NCBI GenBank assembly: GCA_026119855.1
Contig: JAOWBW010001584.1
Coordinates: 124,001-188,000 of the forward strand
Reading direction: 5' to 3'
Length of the DNA stretch: 64,000 nucleotides
From: Campanula takesimana
Lineage: Eukaryota; Streptophyta; Magnoliopsida; Asterales; Campanulaceae
Position 1 is the stretch's first letter; each line of letters begins with the position of its first letter. This document shows, one piece after another, positions 44,134 to 56,147 of this stretch. The notes below the pieces were generated by a model, which saw only the letters and a program-made list of their open reading frames with translations, was not told the origin of the DNA and did not search any database. The position numbers and the translations under genes were made by a program.

Positions 44134-47100
44134 ATGGTTGAGACTGAAGGAGATCAGGCTGGTTCTTCAGGGCAAGGGGATGCCAGAGAAGAGGCCCGAA
44201 TCATGTTTCAAGGGATGTTTGAAGCAGCCATGAAAACTCTTAATGATCAAAGGCAAGGAGGAGAACAAGCACCTCTGAGATATGGGTTAGAACAGCTCCT
44301 GAAGATGAAACCAATGGGTTATGAAGGAGAACCAGAGGTAACAAAGGTCGAGAGGTGGATAGAGTCGATGGAGAAAATATTTGATGTTCTAAGATGTACT
44401 GATGAAGAACAAGTCAGGTTTGCTACCTATAAATTGAGTGGAGCTGCTAAGCACTGGTGGAAAGCTTTGAAAACTAATTGGGATGAGAATCATGTACCCT
44501 ATACTTGGGAGAATTTTTTGAAGAAGTTTAAGGAACATTTCATTCCTCGGGTAGATTAAGACAAGAAGGAAATGGAGTTTCTTAACCTGGAGCAGAATAC
44601 TATGTCTGTGGCTCAGTATACATCCAAATTCACGGACTTATCCATGTACTGTACTCACTTAGTGGCAACTGAGGAGAGGAAAGCTATGCGATTTGTAAAG
44701 GGATTGAGAACTGTGATCCGAAGTCAACTAGTATCCCACAAGTTGCAAGATTTTTAAGATGCTGTTGATAGAGCATATTAGGTGGAGCATGATATAGAAG
44801 AGCATAAGAGGAAAGTTGAATTGGCAGGTACAGGAAGGCAAGGAAGACCTCAACCACAGCGTGGTGATAATCGAGGAGGTCAGGGAACACCATCACAATT
44901 TAGAGGGCAACCGTAGGGGAAACCAATTGCCAGGAATCAAGGTAACACCCCAGGAAATCAAGGTAGAAGAATATGTAATTATTGTCAGAAGGAAGGGCAC
45001 TCTGAAGAGCGATATTGGAAGAAGCAGGGAAAGTGTTTGAATTGTGGTCAGCTTGGCCATTTTCAAAGGGATTGTCCAAGAGCGAGGATTATACCATATG
45101 GGAGTGGAGCAGGATCATCTCAGGGTCAGAAGAGGGATGCCTCTAGAAAGCCTAAAGTGCAAGGTCATGTTTTTGATATCAACCAACATCAGGCTTCAGA
45201 TTCTTCTAATGTGATAGGAGGTATAATTTCTGTGTCTAGTTTAAGGGCACGAGCACTTATAGACCCTGGCTCTTCACATTCTTATATGTCTGTGCATTTT
45301 GCTTCTCGATTGCATGTTTCCTCTGAATCTCTACCTTATGTGTTAGAGGTGTCTACTCCTATAGGGGAGTGTTTGGTGACCAATAAGGTGTTACGTGGTT
45401 GTGATGTGCATATTTGGGAGCATGTTTTATTTGCTGATTTAGTTGTTTTGCCATTACAAGATTTTGATATTATCTTGGGAATGGATTGGTTGAGTAAATA
45501 CCATGCTTCAGTTGATTGTTATAAAAATGTGGTTACATTTTCTATTCCTGATGTGCCTGAATTTACTTTTGAGGCTGCTCCTTTGGGTAAGGGAATTCGT
45601 ATTATTTCTTATGTGAAAGCTAGAAAGTTGTTGCATCGTGGTTGTACGGGGTATTTGGCCAGTGTTCTTGATACTACTAAAAAGTTGCCTGAAGTAGAGG
45701 ATGTGCATATTGTGAAAGAGTTTCCTGATGTGTTCTCTACTGAGTATTCTATGCCTCCCGATAGGGAGATCGAGTTTTGTATTGACTTACTTCCAGGTAC
45801 AACTTCGATATCTGAGTCACCTTACAGAATGGCTCCAACTGAATTAAAAGAATTGAAAGTTCAATTGCAAGAGTTACTTGATAGAGGGTTCATTCGACCC
45901 AGTGTATCACCGTGGGGAGCTCCTGTGTTGTTTGTAAAGAAGAAATATGGGTCCTTGAGACTATGCATCGACTATAGAAAACTGAATCAGGTGACTATAA
46001 AGAACAAATATCCTTTGCCTCACATTGATGATTTATTTGATCAACTTCAAGGGTCAGTTGTCTTTTCGAAGCTTTATCTAAGGAGTGGGTATCATCAGTT
46101 AAAGACTTGTTCTGAATACATTTCAAAGACTGCTTTCCGTAGTAGGCATGGTCATTATGAATTTCTTGTCATGCCTTTCGGGTTAACAAATGCTCAAGCT
46201 GTTTTCATGGATATGATGAATCGGGTTTTCAAGCCTTATCTTGATTCTTTTGTGGTTGTGTTTATCGATGACATCCTGGTTTATTCTAAGTCTCGAGAAG
46301 AACATGAGCAACACTTGCGAATGGTTCTATCTATTCTTCGGGAGAAGCAGTTGTTTGCAAAATTCAGTAAGTGTGATTTTTGTCTTGATGAAGTTTCTTT
46401 TCTGGGACATGTGGTTTCCAATAGAGGTATATCGGTTGATCCATCAAAAATTGAAGCCATTGTGAATTGGAAGAGGCCAGAATCAGTCACTGAAATTTGA
46501 AGTTTCTTGGGGTTAGCTGGGTATTATCGAAGATTCATAGAAGGGTTTTCCAAGATTGCTACACCATTGACTCAGTTGACTCGAAAGAATGTGCCATATA
46601 TATGGGATGGCAAATGTCAAGTTAGTTTTGAGGAGTTAAAGAAGAGGTTGACCACTGCTCCTATTCTTGCACTGCTTAATGGGAATGATGAATTGGTGAT
46701 TTATAGTGGTGCTTCAAAAGAACGCTTGGGGTGTGTTCTGATGCAAAGTGGGAAGGTAATTGCGTATGCTTAAAGGAAGTTAACTCATGGTGAGCAGAAT
46801 TATCCGACCCATGACATGGAGCTTGCAGCTATTGTTTTTACATTATACAAATGGAAGCATTATCTATATGGAGCAAAGTTTGAGATTTTCACAGATCATC
46901 AGAGTTTAAAGTATCTTTTCTCCCAAAAAGAGTTGAATAATAGACAACAAAGATGGATGGAGCGAGCTGTTGAAGGATTATGATTGCACCATTTCTTATC
47001 ATCCGGGCAAGGCGAATGTGGTAGCTGATGCTATTAGCCGGAAGTCTTATGTAGCTTCATTGATGGTACGGGAATGGAAGATGTTAGAAGATGCTCGAGA

Positions 47101-48607
47101 TTGGTGTCCTTATGATTCGAGGCATGGGGCTGTATTTGCGAATATCAGAGTATTGCCAACCTTAATTCAACGAATCAAGGATGCTCAAAAAGATGATCCT
47201 GAGTTAATGAAGATAATGGGTAAAATCAAAGATGGCAGATTGGAAGACTTTTCTCTCAGTTCTGAAGGAGTATTGACTTTCAGAGGTCGATTGTGTGTGC
47301 CTAATATTGTTGGGATTAAACTTCAAGTTCTCAAGGAAGGCCATAAGTTGAGGTATACTATTCATCCCGGGAGTACCAAAATGTATCAAGATTTGAAGCA
47401 ACATTTTTGGTGGAATAACATGAAGCGGGAGATAGCGGATTATGTGTCGAAGTATTTGACTTGTCAACAAGTGAAAGCTGAACATCAAAGACCCGCAGGT
47501 TTACTTCAGCCTTTAGAGATACCAGAATGGAAATAGGAACATGTTACTATAGATTTTGTGTCAGGGTTACCTCGTACTCGAAGAAGGCATGATGCAGTTT
47601 GGGTGATCGTAGACAGATTGACAAAGTCTTCTCATTTCTTACCTATTGAGATTGGCTATTCGATGGAAAGGCTTGCTACTTTGTACATTAATGAGATTGT
47701 GAAGCTGCATGGAGTTCCAGTTAGCATTGTTTCTGATCGTGATCCTAGATTCACTTCTCGGTTTTGGCAAGCATTTCAGAAGGTTTTGGGTTCAGAATTG
47801 AGATTTAGTACTGCTTTTCATCCTCAAACAGATGGTCAGTCAGAAAGAACCATTCAGATTCTTGAGGATATGTTGAGGGCTTGTTCAGTTGATTTTACAG
47901 ATTCTTGGGATATTCATTTGCCTCTCGTGGAATTTGCTTATAACAACAGTTTTCAGTCGAGTATTGGGATGGCTCCTTATGAAGCATTGTATGGAAGAAA
48001 ATGTCGTTCACCTATTTGTTGGGATGATGTTGGGGAAGCAAAGATTTGGGGTGCTGACATGGTTAATGATTCAGTTGAGAAGGTTAAGCTTATTCGGGAT
48101 CGATTGACTACTGCCCAGAGTCGTCAAAAGAGTTATGCTGATCACCAGAGGCGAGATCTTGAGTTTGAAAAGGGAGACTTTGTATTCTTGAAAGTTTCAC
48201 CAAAGGTGGGAATTAAAAGATATGGGAAGAAAGGTAAACTTGCTCCAAGGTTCGTAGGGCGTTTTGAGATTTTGGAAAGAGTTGGAGATCGAGCTTATCG
48301 TCTTGCGTTACCTCCTTCTCTTGATAAGATTCATAATGTGTTCCATGTTTCTATGCTTCGAAAGTATGTTTATGATCCATCTCATGTGTTATCTGAGATA
48401 CCTGAGGATATTGAACCCAGTATGTCCTATGAGAAGCATCCAGTTCAGGTGATTGATTCTAAAGTTCAAGAATTGAGAACTAAGAGTATTCCTCTTGTTA
48501 GGGTTGTGTGGAGGAACCATAATGTGGAAGAATCTACTTGGGAGCTTCGGGAGGAAATGGAAAGGAAATACCCTTGGTTATTTGATTCGTTTGGTAAGTT
48601 ACCCTAA
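44134..48607 (+). pseudogene. Gypsy1 gag-pol polyprotein, many stops
   Basis: Starts MVETEGDQ at 44134. Gag (retrotrans_gag, KHWWKALK, 44134-44760), two CCHC knuckles at about 44970-45072 (the first has Tyr for the last Cys; the second, CLNCGQLGHFQRDC, is complete), protease with IDPGSSHS (about 45259), RT (SPWGAPVLFVKKK to VFIDDILVYS, about 45907-46290), RNase H (YSGASKERLG, where the usual first Asp reads Gly, about 46701), integrase (47340-48110: DFVSGLPR, SDRDPRF, HPQTDGQSERTIQ) and a chromodomain-like end (VVWRNHNVEESTWE). In-frame stops occur near 44557, 44755, 44779, 44914, 46498, 46771 and 47534, and a frameshift near 46975. Several fit C-to-T or G-to-A change. Not functional. Confidence 0.92.
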
Positions 48608-48628
48608 AATTCGGGACAAATTTTCTTT

Positions 48629-48641
48629 AAGGGGGAGTGAT
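48629..48641 (+). other. Gypsy1 polypurine tract
   Basis: AAGGGGGAGTGAT directly before the 3' LTR. Confidence 0.88.
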
Positions 48642-50677
48642 TGTAATGACCCCAAAACCCGTCCCTATTTATTTTATATTTTTGGGGGATTTTAATTTGA
48701 ACTTATGTGTGCATTTTATGTGTTGCATCATATTTCATGACTTGCACATATTGTTTGATTAATTGTGTTATATACTTGGTTAGTAGTAATAATTGTTAAG
48801 GGAGTAAATGAATTAATTGAAACTATAGGGTCCTTAGTGGAATTATAAGTTCAGGGGTTTAAGTGTTGAAAATGAAACTTGAGTGACTTAAGTATAAAAA
48901 TGGGGCAAAGATCTTTTTAATGAAACATGCTTATCTCTCTCTGTGTTTGCATAACTTACACAGAGCATTTCCTCTCGTTTCTTCCTAGGGTTTGAAAGAA
49001 AAGGTAAGTTCATCCTAGTTTAATTTATTTCTTTTAATTTACTACTCCATTTTAAAATCTAATTATACCAAAATGTTCAGGGTGTTGAGTAGAGTATTCC
49101 TACCCAATCAAATATTATTTTCTCGATACTTTTTCGGATATAGGTAAGTTACTAATCCCCCTTTAAATGTTAAAATGGTCATATATGTGATATATGTGAT
49201 GTATTATGAACTCTTTGTTGTATTATTTGTTAAGAAACATTAAAAGATATTAAAGTTGATATTGATGTTGTAAAGAAGCTATATTTGTGTTGTATAACCT
49301 AGTTTGGTTGAATTATATTTGGTAAGTTAGAAGTTGTAGTAGTACTTTTGGGACGGTGAAACGAAGGGAGTATAATTTAGTGCAGTTTGGCCTGCCGAGT
49401 GAAGTGGGTGGCCGCCTAAAATGGGCGCGCGGCCGCACAGTCCATCCGAAAGGTTTCAGGGCTTGAGAGGTATAGTTGGGCGACCGCACAGGGTAGTTCA
49501 GGCGACTGCACACCCTCCCCTGAATTGTTAAAGTGTTTCAATCTTATTGAATTAGAAGGTAAATCTTGTCTAGATTGTGAGTCATAGTCTAGGGCACTTA
49601 TATAAGTGTTTTGGGATGTTGTCATGGTTGTTGAGATGTTGTTCAAGTGTGTACAATAATGTGTTGTGACTTTATTTCATGAAGGTTATAAATTCTTTAT
49701 GAGTGCATCTTTCGTGTGCATTTGGTGATGTGTTTGGCTTGGTTCCCTACTTTGGAATCATGCCCCGGTTGTTGTTTAAGCAAGTATTTATTACTATGCT
49801 CGTGTTAAAGTCCAGCTAGTACTTGTTGTAGAGTCGGGCAGTGGTAGGGATTATAATGGCACACGAGCCAAGTTCATTGTAAGGCTTCTACCATTGGTTT
49901 CCCATTTTTAACCCCCTTCCTTGGGCCAGAGGTTGGGCACTTTGGGTTATGACTTGGTGTTATTTTCCCCGTTGTTGTTGTTGTTGTTATTGTTTGGTTC
50001 ATGAACCCGTTTCAGCCCTTTGGTGCTGCTCAGTTGATACCTCTCTGATGGTTATATGTTTGAATCGAGAACCTTGGCTCAGTATCCAATTATGAGTGTT
50101 TATTTCCACCGTACGTGTGGTAAGATGAGTTGGCTTTGCCTATCATGTTACGTGCTATGTGAATGTTTATTGACATTGTTCAATTACGAGTATCATTTCA
50201 GCATGTAACGTAGTTGCATTTTAGTAGCTTACTGAGATTTATTCTCACCCCGTTCCTTTAAATGTTGTTTTCCTTAGATAAAGGAGAGCCCAGGGGATAG
50301 ATCACTTCACAAGGGAGGACGTCGAGGCGGTGATTTTGGGTAAGACATTTTGGGACATGTGTTATGTAAAGGCTACATTATGTAAATGTATAACCCTTTG
50401 GGTAGTGTACCCGTGACTTCATCTTTGTATCACCTATTTTTGGAACATGTTGGTGATTTGTAAATTTGTAAGTAAAGTGTGTAAGCCTTGTGGCTAAGTA
50501 TTTTGGGTTGTGAAAGTTTGTTTGTGTGAAATGAAATCAAGTTTCAAGTAAATGTGTTTGGTTATATGAAACTTTTATGAAAGTACATTTCGAAATTTTT
50601 TCCTAAAATGTATTATGACGTCTTCCGTGCGTGTCCCGAACGTGGGGCCAAGTAGGACCACGGGTTGGGGCACGACA
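48642..50677 (+). repeat. Gypsy1 3' LTR
   Basis: 2,036 bp. Compared with the 5' LTR it has an extra stretch of about 45 bp near 50430-50473 and scattered substitutions, several at CpG sites (for example TGTAACGACC versus TGTAATGACC). Confidence 0.93.
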
Positions 50678-50682
50678 TGAGT

Positions 50683-51222
50683 AGTTTCTAGAATAATTTT
50701 GTTCGGCTATTATCTACGCAATGACAGTCCAAATGGTGATTATTTCCGCGTTGGGTTGAAGATAAGGTTGTGATCTTTCATATGACTACTGATGGCATGT
50801 TTTTGGACAAGTACTTGAAGAGTTGTGGCTGTTTGAATCTGACTGTTCAGATTGGCTGAATTTACATTGTTTTCTTCACCTAGTTCTTATCTTTATTTTT
50901 CTTATCTCTTAATAATTAATGTCTAGTTTATCCTAACTTGGAAGGATGTTCCATGAGTAGTATAAATACCCTAAAAGATGTAGTTGTAAGGCATTGAGTA
51001 ATTGAATAAAATTTTCCTTTGTGAGTTTGCGAACTTACTTCAATTCTTGCGAGAATTGTTCTTAAGCCTTGTGAGGTTTAAACCCCTTTCTGCCCTTGCG
51101 AGGACAAGCCCTAGTCTTGCGAGATTAGGTTTTTCTAGTTCTAGCTCTTGTTCCTTGCGAGGTTCTTGAGTTAGTCCATATCCTTTTCTTTTTATTCTGA
51201 AAATACACAAGTTTACGTATCA
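50683..51222 (+). repeat. Gypsy2 5' LTR, remaining 540 bp
   Basis: Matches 55608-56147. TATA box near 50958 (TATAAATA). Downstream, 51045-51162, five CTTGCGAG-type octamers. Confidence 0.9.
51045..51162 (+). repeat. CTTGCGAG octamer cluster in Gypsy2 LTR
   Basis: Five occurrences within about 120 bp downstream of the TATA box, one of them CTTGTGAG. In the 3' LTR (about 55970-56087) the equivalent positions also hold five, with CTTGGGAG as the variant. Confidence 0.7.
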
Positions 51223-51224
51223 AA

Positions 51225-51239
51225 TTGGTATCTAGAGCC
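51225..51239 (+). other. Gypsy2 primer-binding site
   Basis: TTGGTATCTAGAGCC two bases after the LTR end; resembles the Met-tRNA site with one extra T. Confidence 0.6.
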
Positions 51240-51274
51240 CGGTTATAAACATCCTTCTTAGCGTTGTTTAGTTC

Positions 51275-54200
51275 GTGGGAGTTGAGATGGCAAGTAGAGG
51301 CATTTTCCGTTATGATGAAGAGATGTGGAGTCATTTGGAGGCATTAACAACATCGGTGGAGAGCATGGATGCAATGATGCGTCAGTTGATTGATCTTAAT
51401 CTCCGTAATGCAAGAGGGAGAAGTCGACATGATTCTAATTCAGATGATTCAAGAAGTCCACCAAGGCGTCGTGCTACATATGATGATGATCGTGGGCTGA
51501 AGTTAGATGCTCCAGAATTTCAAGGTGATTTGGATCCCGAGACGTTTCTTGATTGGCTAAGGCAGATTGAACGTGTCTTTGACTATAAGGATTTCGATGA
51601 ACACAAGAAATTTAAAGTGGCAACCGTCAAGTTGACTAAGCATGCTTCTTTGTGGTATGAGAATTTGAAGAATCAGAGGAGGCGTGAGGCTAAGACCAGA
51701 ATCGATACTTGGGAAAAGTTAAAGAAACATCTCAAGAAGCGGTTCTTACCAAGGGATTTTGAGCAGGAGCAATACTTAAAACTTACTTCTTTGCAGCAAG
51801 CGAACCTTACCGTGAGTGAATATGTTCATGAATTTGAGAAATTAATTATTGTTTGTGATGTTGGAGAAAGGGAAGAGATGAAGATAGCAAGGTTTATCAA
51901 GGGTTTATCTTCCCAATTGCAGCAAAAGGTTGAAGTTCATCCTTACTCAACTTTTGATGATGTTTGCAACTGGCTATCAAATTTGAGAGACAAGAGAAGA
52001 GCAAGAATTCCACTATGGTACGTGAATATAGTAAAGTCTATAACAACCCTTTGAAGCCTAATGCCGCATCTACTTCGAAGGAGGTCAAGAAGGAAGAGCC
52101 AAAGGAGAAGGGTAAGGCTGTTTTAGAGCCTAAATTCAGGAGGTGTTATAAGTGTCAAGGTTATGGTCACATTGCAAATGAGTGCTCTCAAAAGCGCACA
52201 CTCACTTTACAAGATCTTGATCTGTTGGAACCAAGTTTTGTGGTCGATGAAGAGGAGGAAAAGGTTGCTGATTATGATGTGAGTCCACCAAGTGAGAAGG
52301 AGATGCTTGTGGTGCGAAACCTTCACATCAAATCTGGTCCGGAGGAGTAAAATCAACGCAATCAGATTTTTCACTCTCGATGCAAGGTCGGTGGTAAGAC
52401 TTGCAATTTTATTATTGATAGTGGTTCATTTACAAATGCTGCATCTAGTGAAATGGTGGAGAAACTTAAGCTTCCTACTACTACTCATCCTGATCCATAT
52501 ACGCTGAATTGGTTGAATGATGATGGTGGCATTAAGGTTAAAAAACAAGCACTCATTTCTTTTGCTGTTGGCCCGTATGAAGATGATGTGTTATGTGATG
52601 TGGTTCCCATGAAATCTTGTCATTTGTTGCTTGGGAGGCCATGGCTGTTTGACCGAGATGTGTCGCATCAAGGGAAGAGTAATATTTATTCTGGTCTAAA
52701 GGGTAAAGAGAAGTACAACTTGAAGCCTTTAACTCCAAGAAAGGACATTCCAAAGCAAGAGAAGATATTATTTAGTGCTAAGGAATTTATGGAGGAAGTT
52801 GAACCAGAAGATAAGTTGTATATCTTGTTTGTTCGTGATAGCTCCACTGCTCAGATGGACTCTAGTGATGACTTGCAGGTACAAAGGTTGCTTGAGGAGT
52901 ATGGTGATGTGTTCCCGGATGAGTTACCACATGGTTTACCTCCAAAGCGTGGAATTGAGCATCAAATTGATCTTATTCCTGGTGCTACACTTCCCAACAA
53001 ACCATCCTATCATTGTAACCCCGAAGAAAGTAAGGAGTTGCAGAGGCAAGTGCAAGAGCTGATTGATCGTGGTTATGTTCGAGAGAGCCTAAGTCCGTGT
53101 GCTGTACCGGTTCTTTTGGTGAAAAAGAAGGATGGAACATGGCGCATGTGTGTTGATAGCCGAGATGTCAACAATATTACAATTAAGTATCGCTTTCCTT
53201 TGCCGAGGTTGGATGACATGTTGGATGAGTTGCATGGAGCTCATGTTTTCTCAAAGATTGATCTGAGATCTGGTTATCACCAAATGAGGATTCGTGATGG
53301 GATGAATGGAAGATGGCATTCAAAACAAAGAAAGGCCTTTATGAATGGCTTGTTATGCCATTTGGGTTGTGTAATGCTCCTAGTTCATTCATGCGACTTA
53401 TGAATGAGGTACTCTGACCTTTTCTTAATTTATTTGTTGTTGTTTATTTGGATGACATTCTTGTATACAGCAAAAACACGGAGGAACATCTTATGCATTT
53501 GAGAAAGGTGTTTGATAAGTTGAGAGAGCAGAAGTTGTATGGGAAACTTGAAAAATGCATGTTTATGGTGCCAAGTGTGACCTTCCTTGGTTACATAGTT
53601 TCTGGAGATGGTGTTCGTGTGGATCCTTCCAAAGTTGAGGCTATTGAGTTGTGGCCTATTCCCAAATCAACAACGGAGGTTAGAAGTTTCCATGGATTGG
53701 CATCTTTTTATCGACGTTTCATTCAGAATTTTAGTTCTATTGTTGCCCCAATCACCAAGCTTACAAAGAAGGGAGAATTTGTGTGGACTTCAAGTGCTCA
53801 AAAGGCGTTTAATGAAATCAAAAGTAAGCTATGTTCAGCTCCTGTTTTGGTGCTACCAGATTTGAGAAGTTGTTTGAAGTGGAGTGCGATGCAAGTGGAG
53901 TTGGCATTGGAGCTGTTTTGGTACAAGAGAAGAGACCAATTGCCTACTTTAGTGAGAAATTAAGTGGAGCAAGGCTGAATTATTCTGTTTATGACAAAGA
54001 GTTTTATGCTATTGTTCGAGCATTGGATCATTGGGCTCATTATCTCCGTCCCAAGCCATTTGTTCTTCATTCTGACCATGAAGCTTTGAAGTTCATACAT
54101 GGGTAGCAAAAGTTGAATGCAAGACATGCCAAATGGGTAAAATTCTTGCAATCTTTTACTTTTTCTTCTAAGTATAAATCTGGTGTTTCTAATATGGTTG

Positions 54201-55584
54201 CGGATGCATTGTCTAGGAGAGATTGTTTGCTTGTTACTCTTGATGCAAGGTTGCTTGGCTTTGAGCAAAGTAAAGAGTATTACAAATCTGATCCAACTTT
54301 TTCTCAAGATATAGAGAGTCTTTCTGGCTTGTTCGTTGTACAAGATGGTTTTCTTTTCAAGGGGAATCGTCTTTGTATTCCTAAATGCTCCATTAGGGAA
54401 TTGCTTGCGAGAGAAGCACATGGAGGAGGACTTGCTGGTCATTTTGGTGTGCAAAAGACTTACGAGATTCTTGGTGAGCATTTTTATTGGCCTAACATGC
54501 TTAAGAATGTGCAGGAGGTAGTGGCGAGGTGTGCTACTTGTCAAAAATCAAAAAGTTTCTTTCATAAAGGGCTCTATATACACCTTTACCTGTGCCGGAT
54601 CATCCTTGGGATGATGTTAGCATGGATTTCATTGTTGGGTTACCTAGAACTCAAAGGGGGAAGGATGCTATTATGGTGGTGGTTGATCGTTTTTTGAAGA
54701 TGAGTCATTTTGTTCTATGTCATAAGACGGATGATGCATCTCATATTGCAGATTTATACTATAAGGAGATTGTTCGTTTGCATGGGATTCCAAAGTCTAT
54801 TGTTCTATGTCATAAGACCATATGGCGCTTGGTTGGTACTAAGTTGCTGTTTAGTACTTCCCATCATCCACAGACTGATGGACAAACAGAAGTGACAAAT
54901 CAGACTCTTGGAAGTTTATTACGTGGTTTGGTGAGTAGAACTACCAAAGATTGGGATGTTAAGCTTGCTCATGCTGAATTTGCATACAATAGAACTCCTT
55001 CATCTACTACTGGTCGTTCTCCATTTGAGATTGTTTATGGTGTTAATCCGTATATACCTATTGACTTGATTCCTGTACCAAAGAAGGAAATAGTGAGCTT
55101 TGAAGCAAAGGAGAGGCAAGCTGCATTTATGAGGATTTGTAAGCAAGTTAAGGCTCAGATTGAGAAGGCAAATGCTAAGTATAAAGAAAGATCCAACAAA
55201 GGGCGCACTCAACATGTTTTTAAGGTTGGTGATCTTCTATGGCTGCATTTTCGCAAGGGGAGATTTCTTTCAAAAAGGAAGAACAAGCTTATGCCGAGAA
55301 CTGATGGCCCATTCCGAGTGTTGGAAAAGTATGGTGAGATTGCGTATAAACTTGAGCTACCAGATGAGTTTGGTAATGTGAGTGCTACTTTCAATGTTGG
55401 AGATCTGTCCCCTTACTTGGATGACGAAAATTTGAGGGAAAATTCTTTTAAAGGAGAGGAGAATGATGCGGAAGCAAATGTAGAAGATAATGGAAATGAG
55501 CTAATGTTAATCTCCAAGGGTGTGGATCATACTTTAGGGGTAAATTGGAGCCCAATCTTTGTTAACATGATTAGTTGGGCTTAA
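51275..55584 (+). pseudogene. Gypsy2 gag-pol polyprotein, frameshifted
   Basis: Gag from MASRGIFRYDEE (51287) with retrotrans_gag (ETFLDWLRQIERVF), a frameshift near 51970, CCHC knuckle CYKCQGYGHIANEC (about 52145-52186), stop at 52348, protease IIDSGSFTNAAS (about 52415), RT from CAVPVLLVKKKDG (53098) through KIDLRSGYHQMRIR, frameshift near 53305, VYLDDILVYS (about 53443), RNase H (CDASGVGIGAVL, TRP-rich region, frameshift near 53865; LHSDHEALKFI with TAG at 54104), integrase zinc-binding (HFYWPNM, CATCQKSK), frameshift near 54575, integrase core 54600-54900 and C-terminal domain to 55584. The segment that should hold the second catalytic Asp is replaced by a copy of upstream sequence (54801-54818). 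Not functional. Confidence 0.9.
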
Positions 55585-55589
55585 ATAAG

Positions 55590-56147
55590 TGTGCCAAATG
55601 TTTGAGCAGTTTCTAGAATAATTTTGTTCGGCTATTATCTACGCAATGATAGTCCAGATGGTGATTATTTCCGCGTTGGGTTGAAGATAAGGTTGTGATC
55701 TTTCATATGACTACTTATGGCATGTTTTTGGACAAGTACTTGAAGAGTTGTGGCTGTTTGAATCTGACTGTTCAGATTGGCCGAATTTACATTGTTTTCT
55801 TCACCTAGTTCTTATCTTTATTTTTCTTATCTCTTAATAATTAATGTCTAGTTTATCCTAACTTAGAAGGATGTTCCAAGAGTAGTATAAATACCCTACA
55901 AGATGTAGTTGTAAGGCATTGAGTGATTGAATAAAATTTTCCTTTGTGAGTTTGCGAACTTACTTCAATTCTTGCGAGAATTGTTCTTAAGCCTTGCGAG
56001 GTTTAAACCCCTTTCTTCCCTTGCGAGGACAAGCCCTAGTCTTGCGAGATTAGGTTTTTCTAGTTCTAGCTCTTGTTCCTTGGGAGGTTCTTGAGTTAGT
56101 CCATATCCTTTTCTTTTTATTCTGAAAATACACAAGTTTACGTATCA
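55590..56147 (+). repeat. Gypsy2 3' LTR
   Basis: 558 bp, TGTGCC...GTATCA, near-identical to the two-part 5' LTR. It begins five bases after the pol stop codon, leaving almost no room for a polypurine tract. Confidence 0.9.

Larger units (their letters stand above)
42040..50677 (+). mobile_element. Ty3/gypsy chromovirus-type retrotransposon Gypsy1
   Basis: 8,638 bp with LTRs of 1,984 bp (42040-44023) and 2,036 bp (48642-50677), TGTAAYGACC...GACA. Primer-binding site TGGTATCAGAGC at 44026-44037, gag-pol at 44134-48607, polypurine tract AAGGGGGAGTGAT before the 3' LTR. The target duplication is TGAGC/TGAGT. Long LTRs and a chromodomain-like C-terminus fit the Tekay/Del group. The LTRs differ at many points, including a roughly 45-bp indel, so this copy is much older than copia A. 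Confidence 0.94.
42022..56147 (+). mobile_element. Ty3/gypsy retrotransposon Gypsy2, 5' LTR split by Gypsy1
   Basis: LTRs of 558 bp: the 3' copy at 55590-56147 and the 5' copy in two pieces, 42022-42039 and 50683-51222, which also sum to 558. Between them are a primer-binding-site-like TTGGTATCTAGAGCC (51225-51239) and gag-pol (51275-55584). The short LTRs and gag-pol type resemble the Reina-like chromoviruses, but no chromodomain is visible and the clade is tentative. Without Gypsy1 the element would be about 5.5 kb. Confidence 0.9.
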
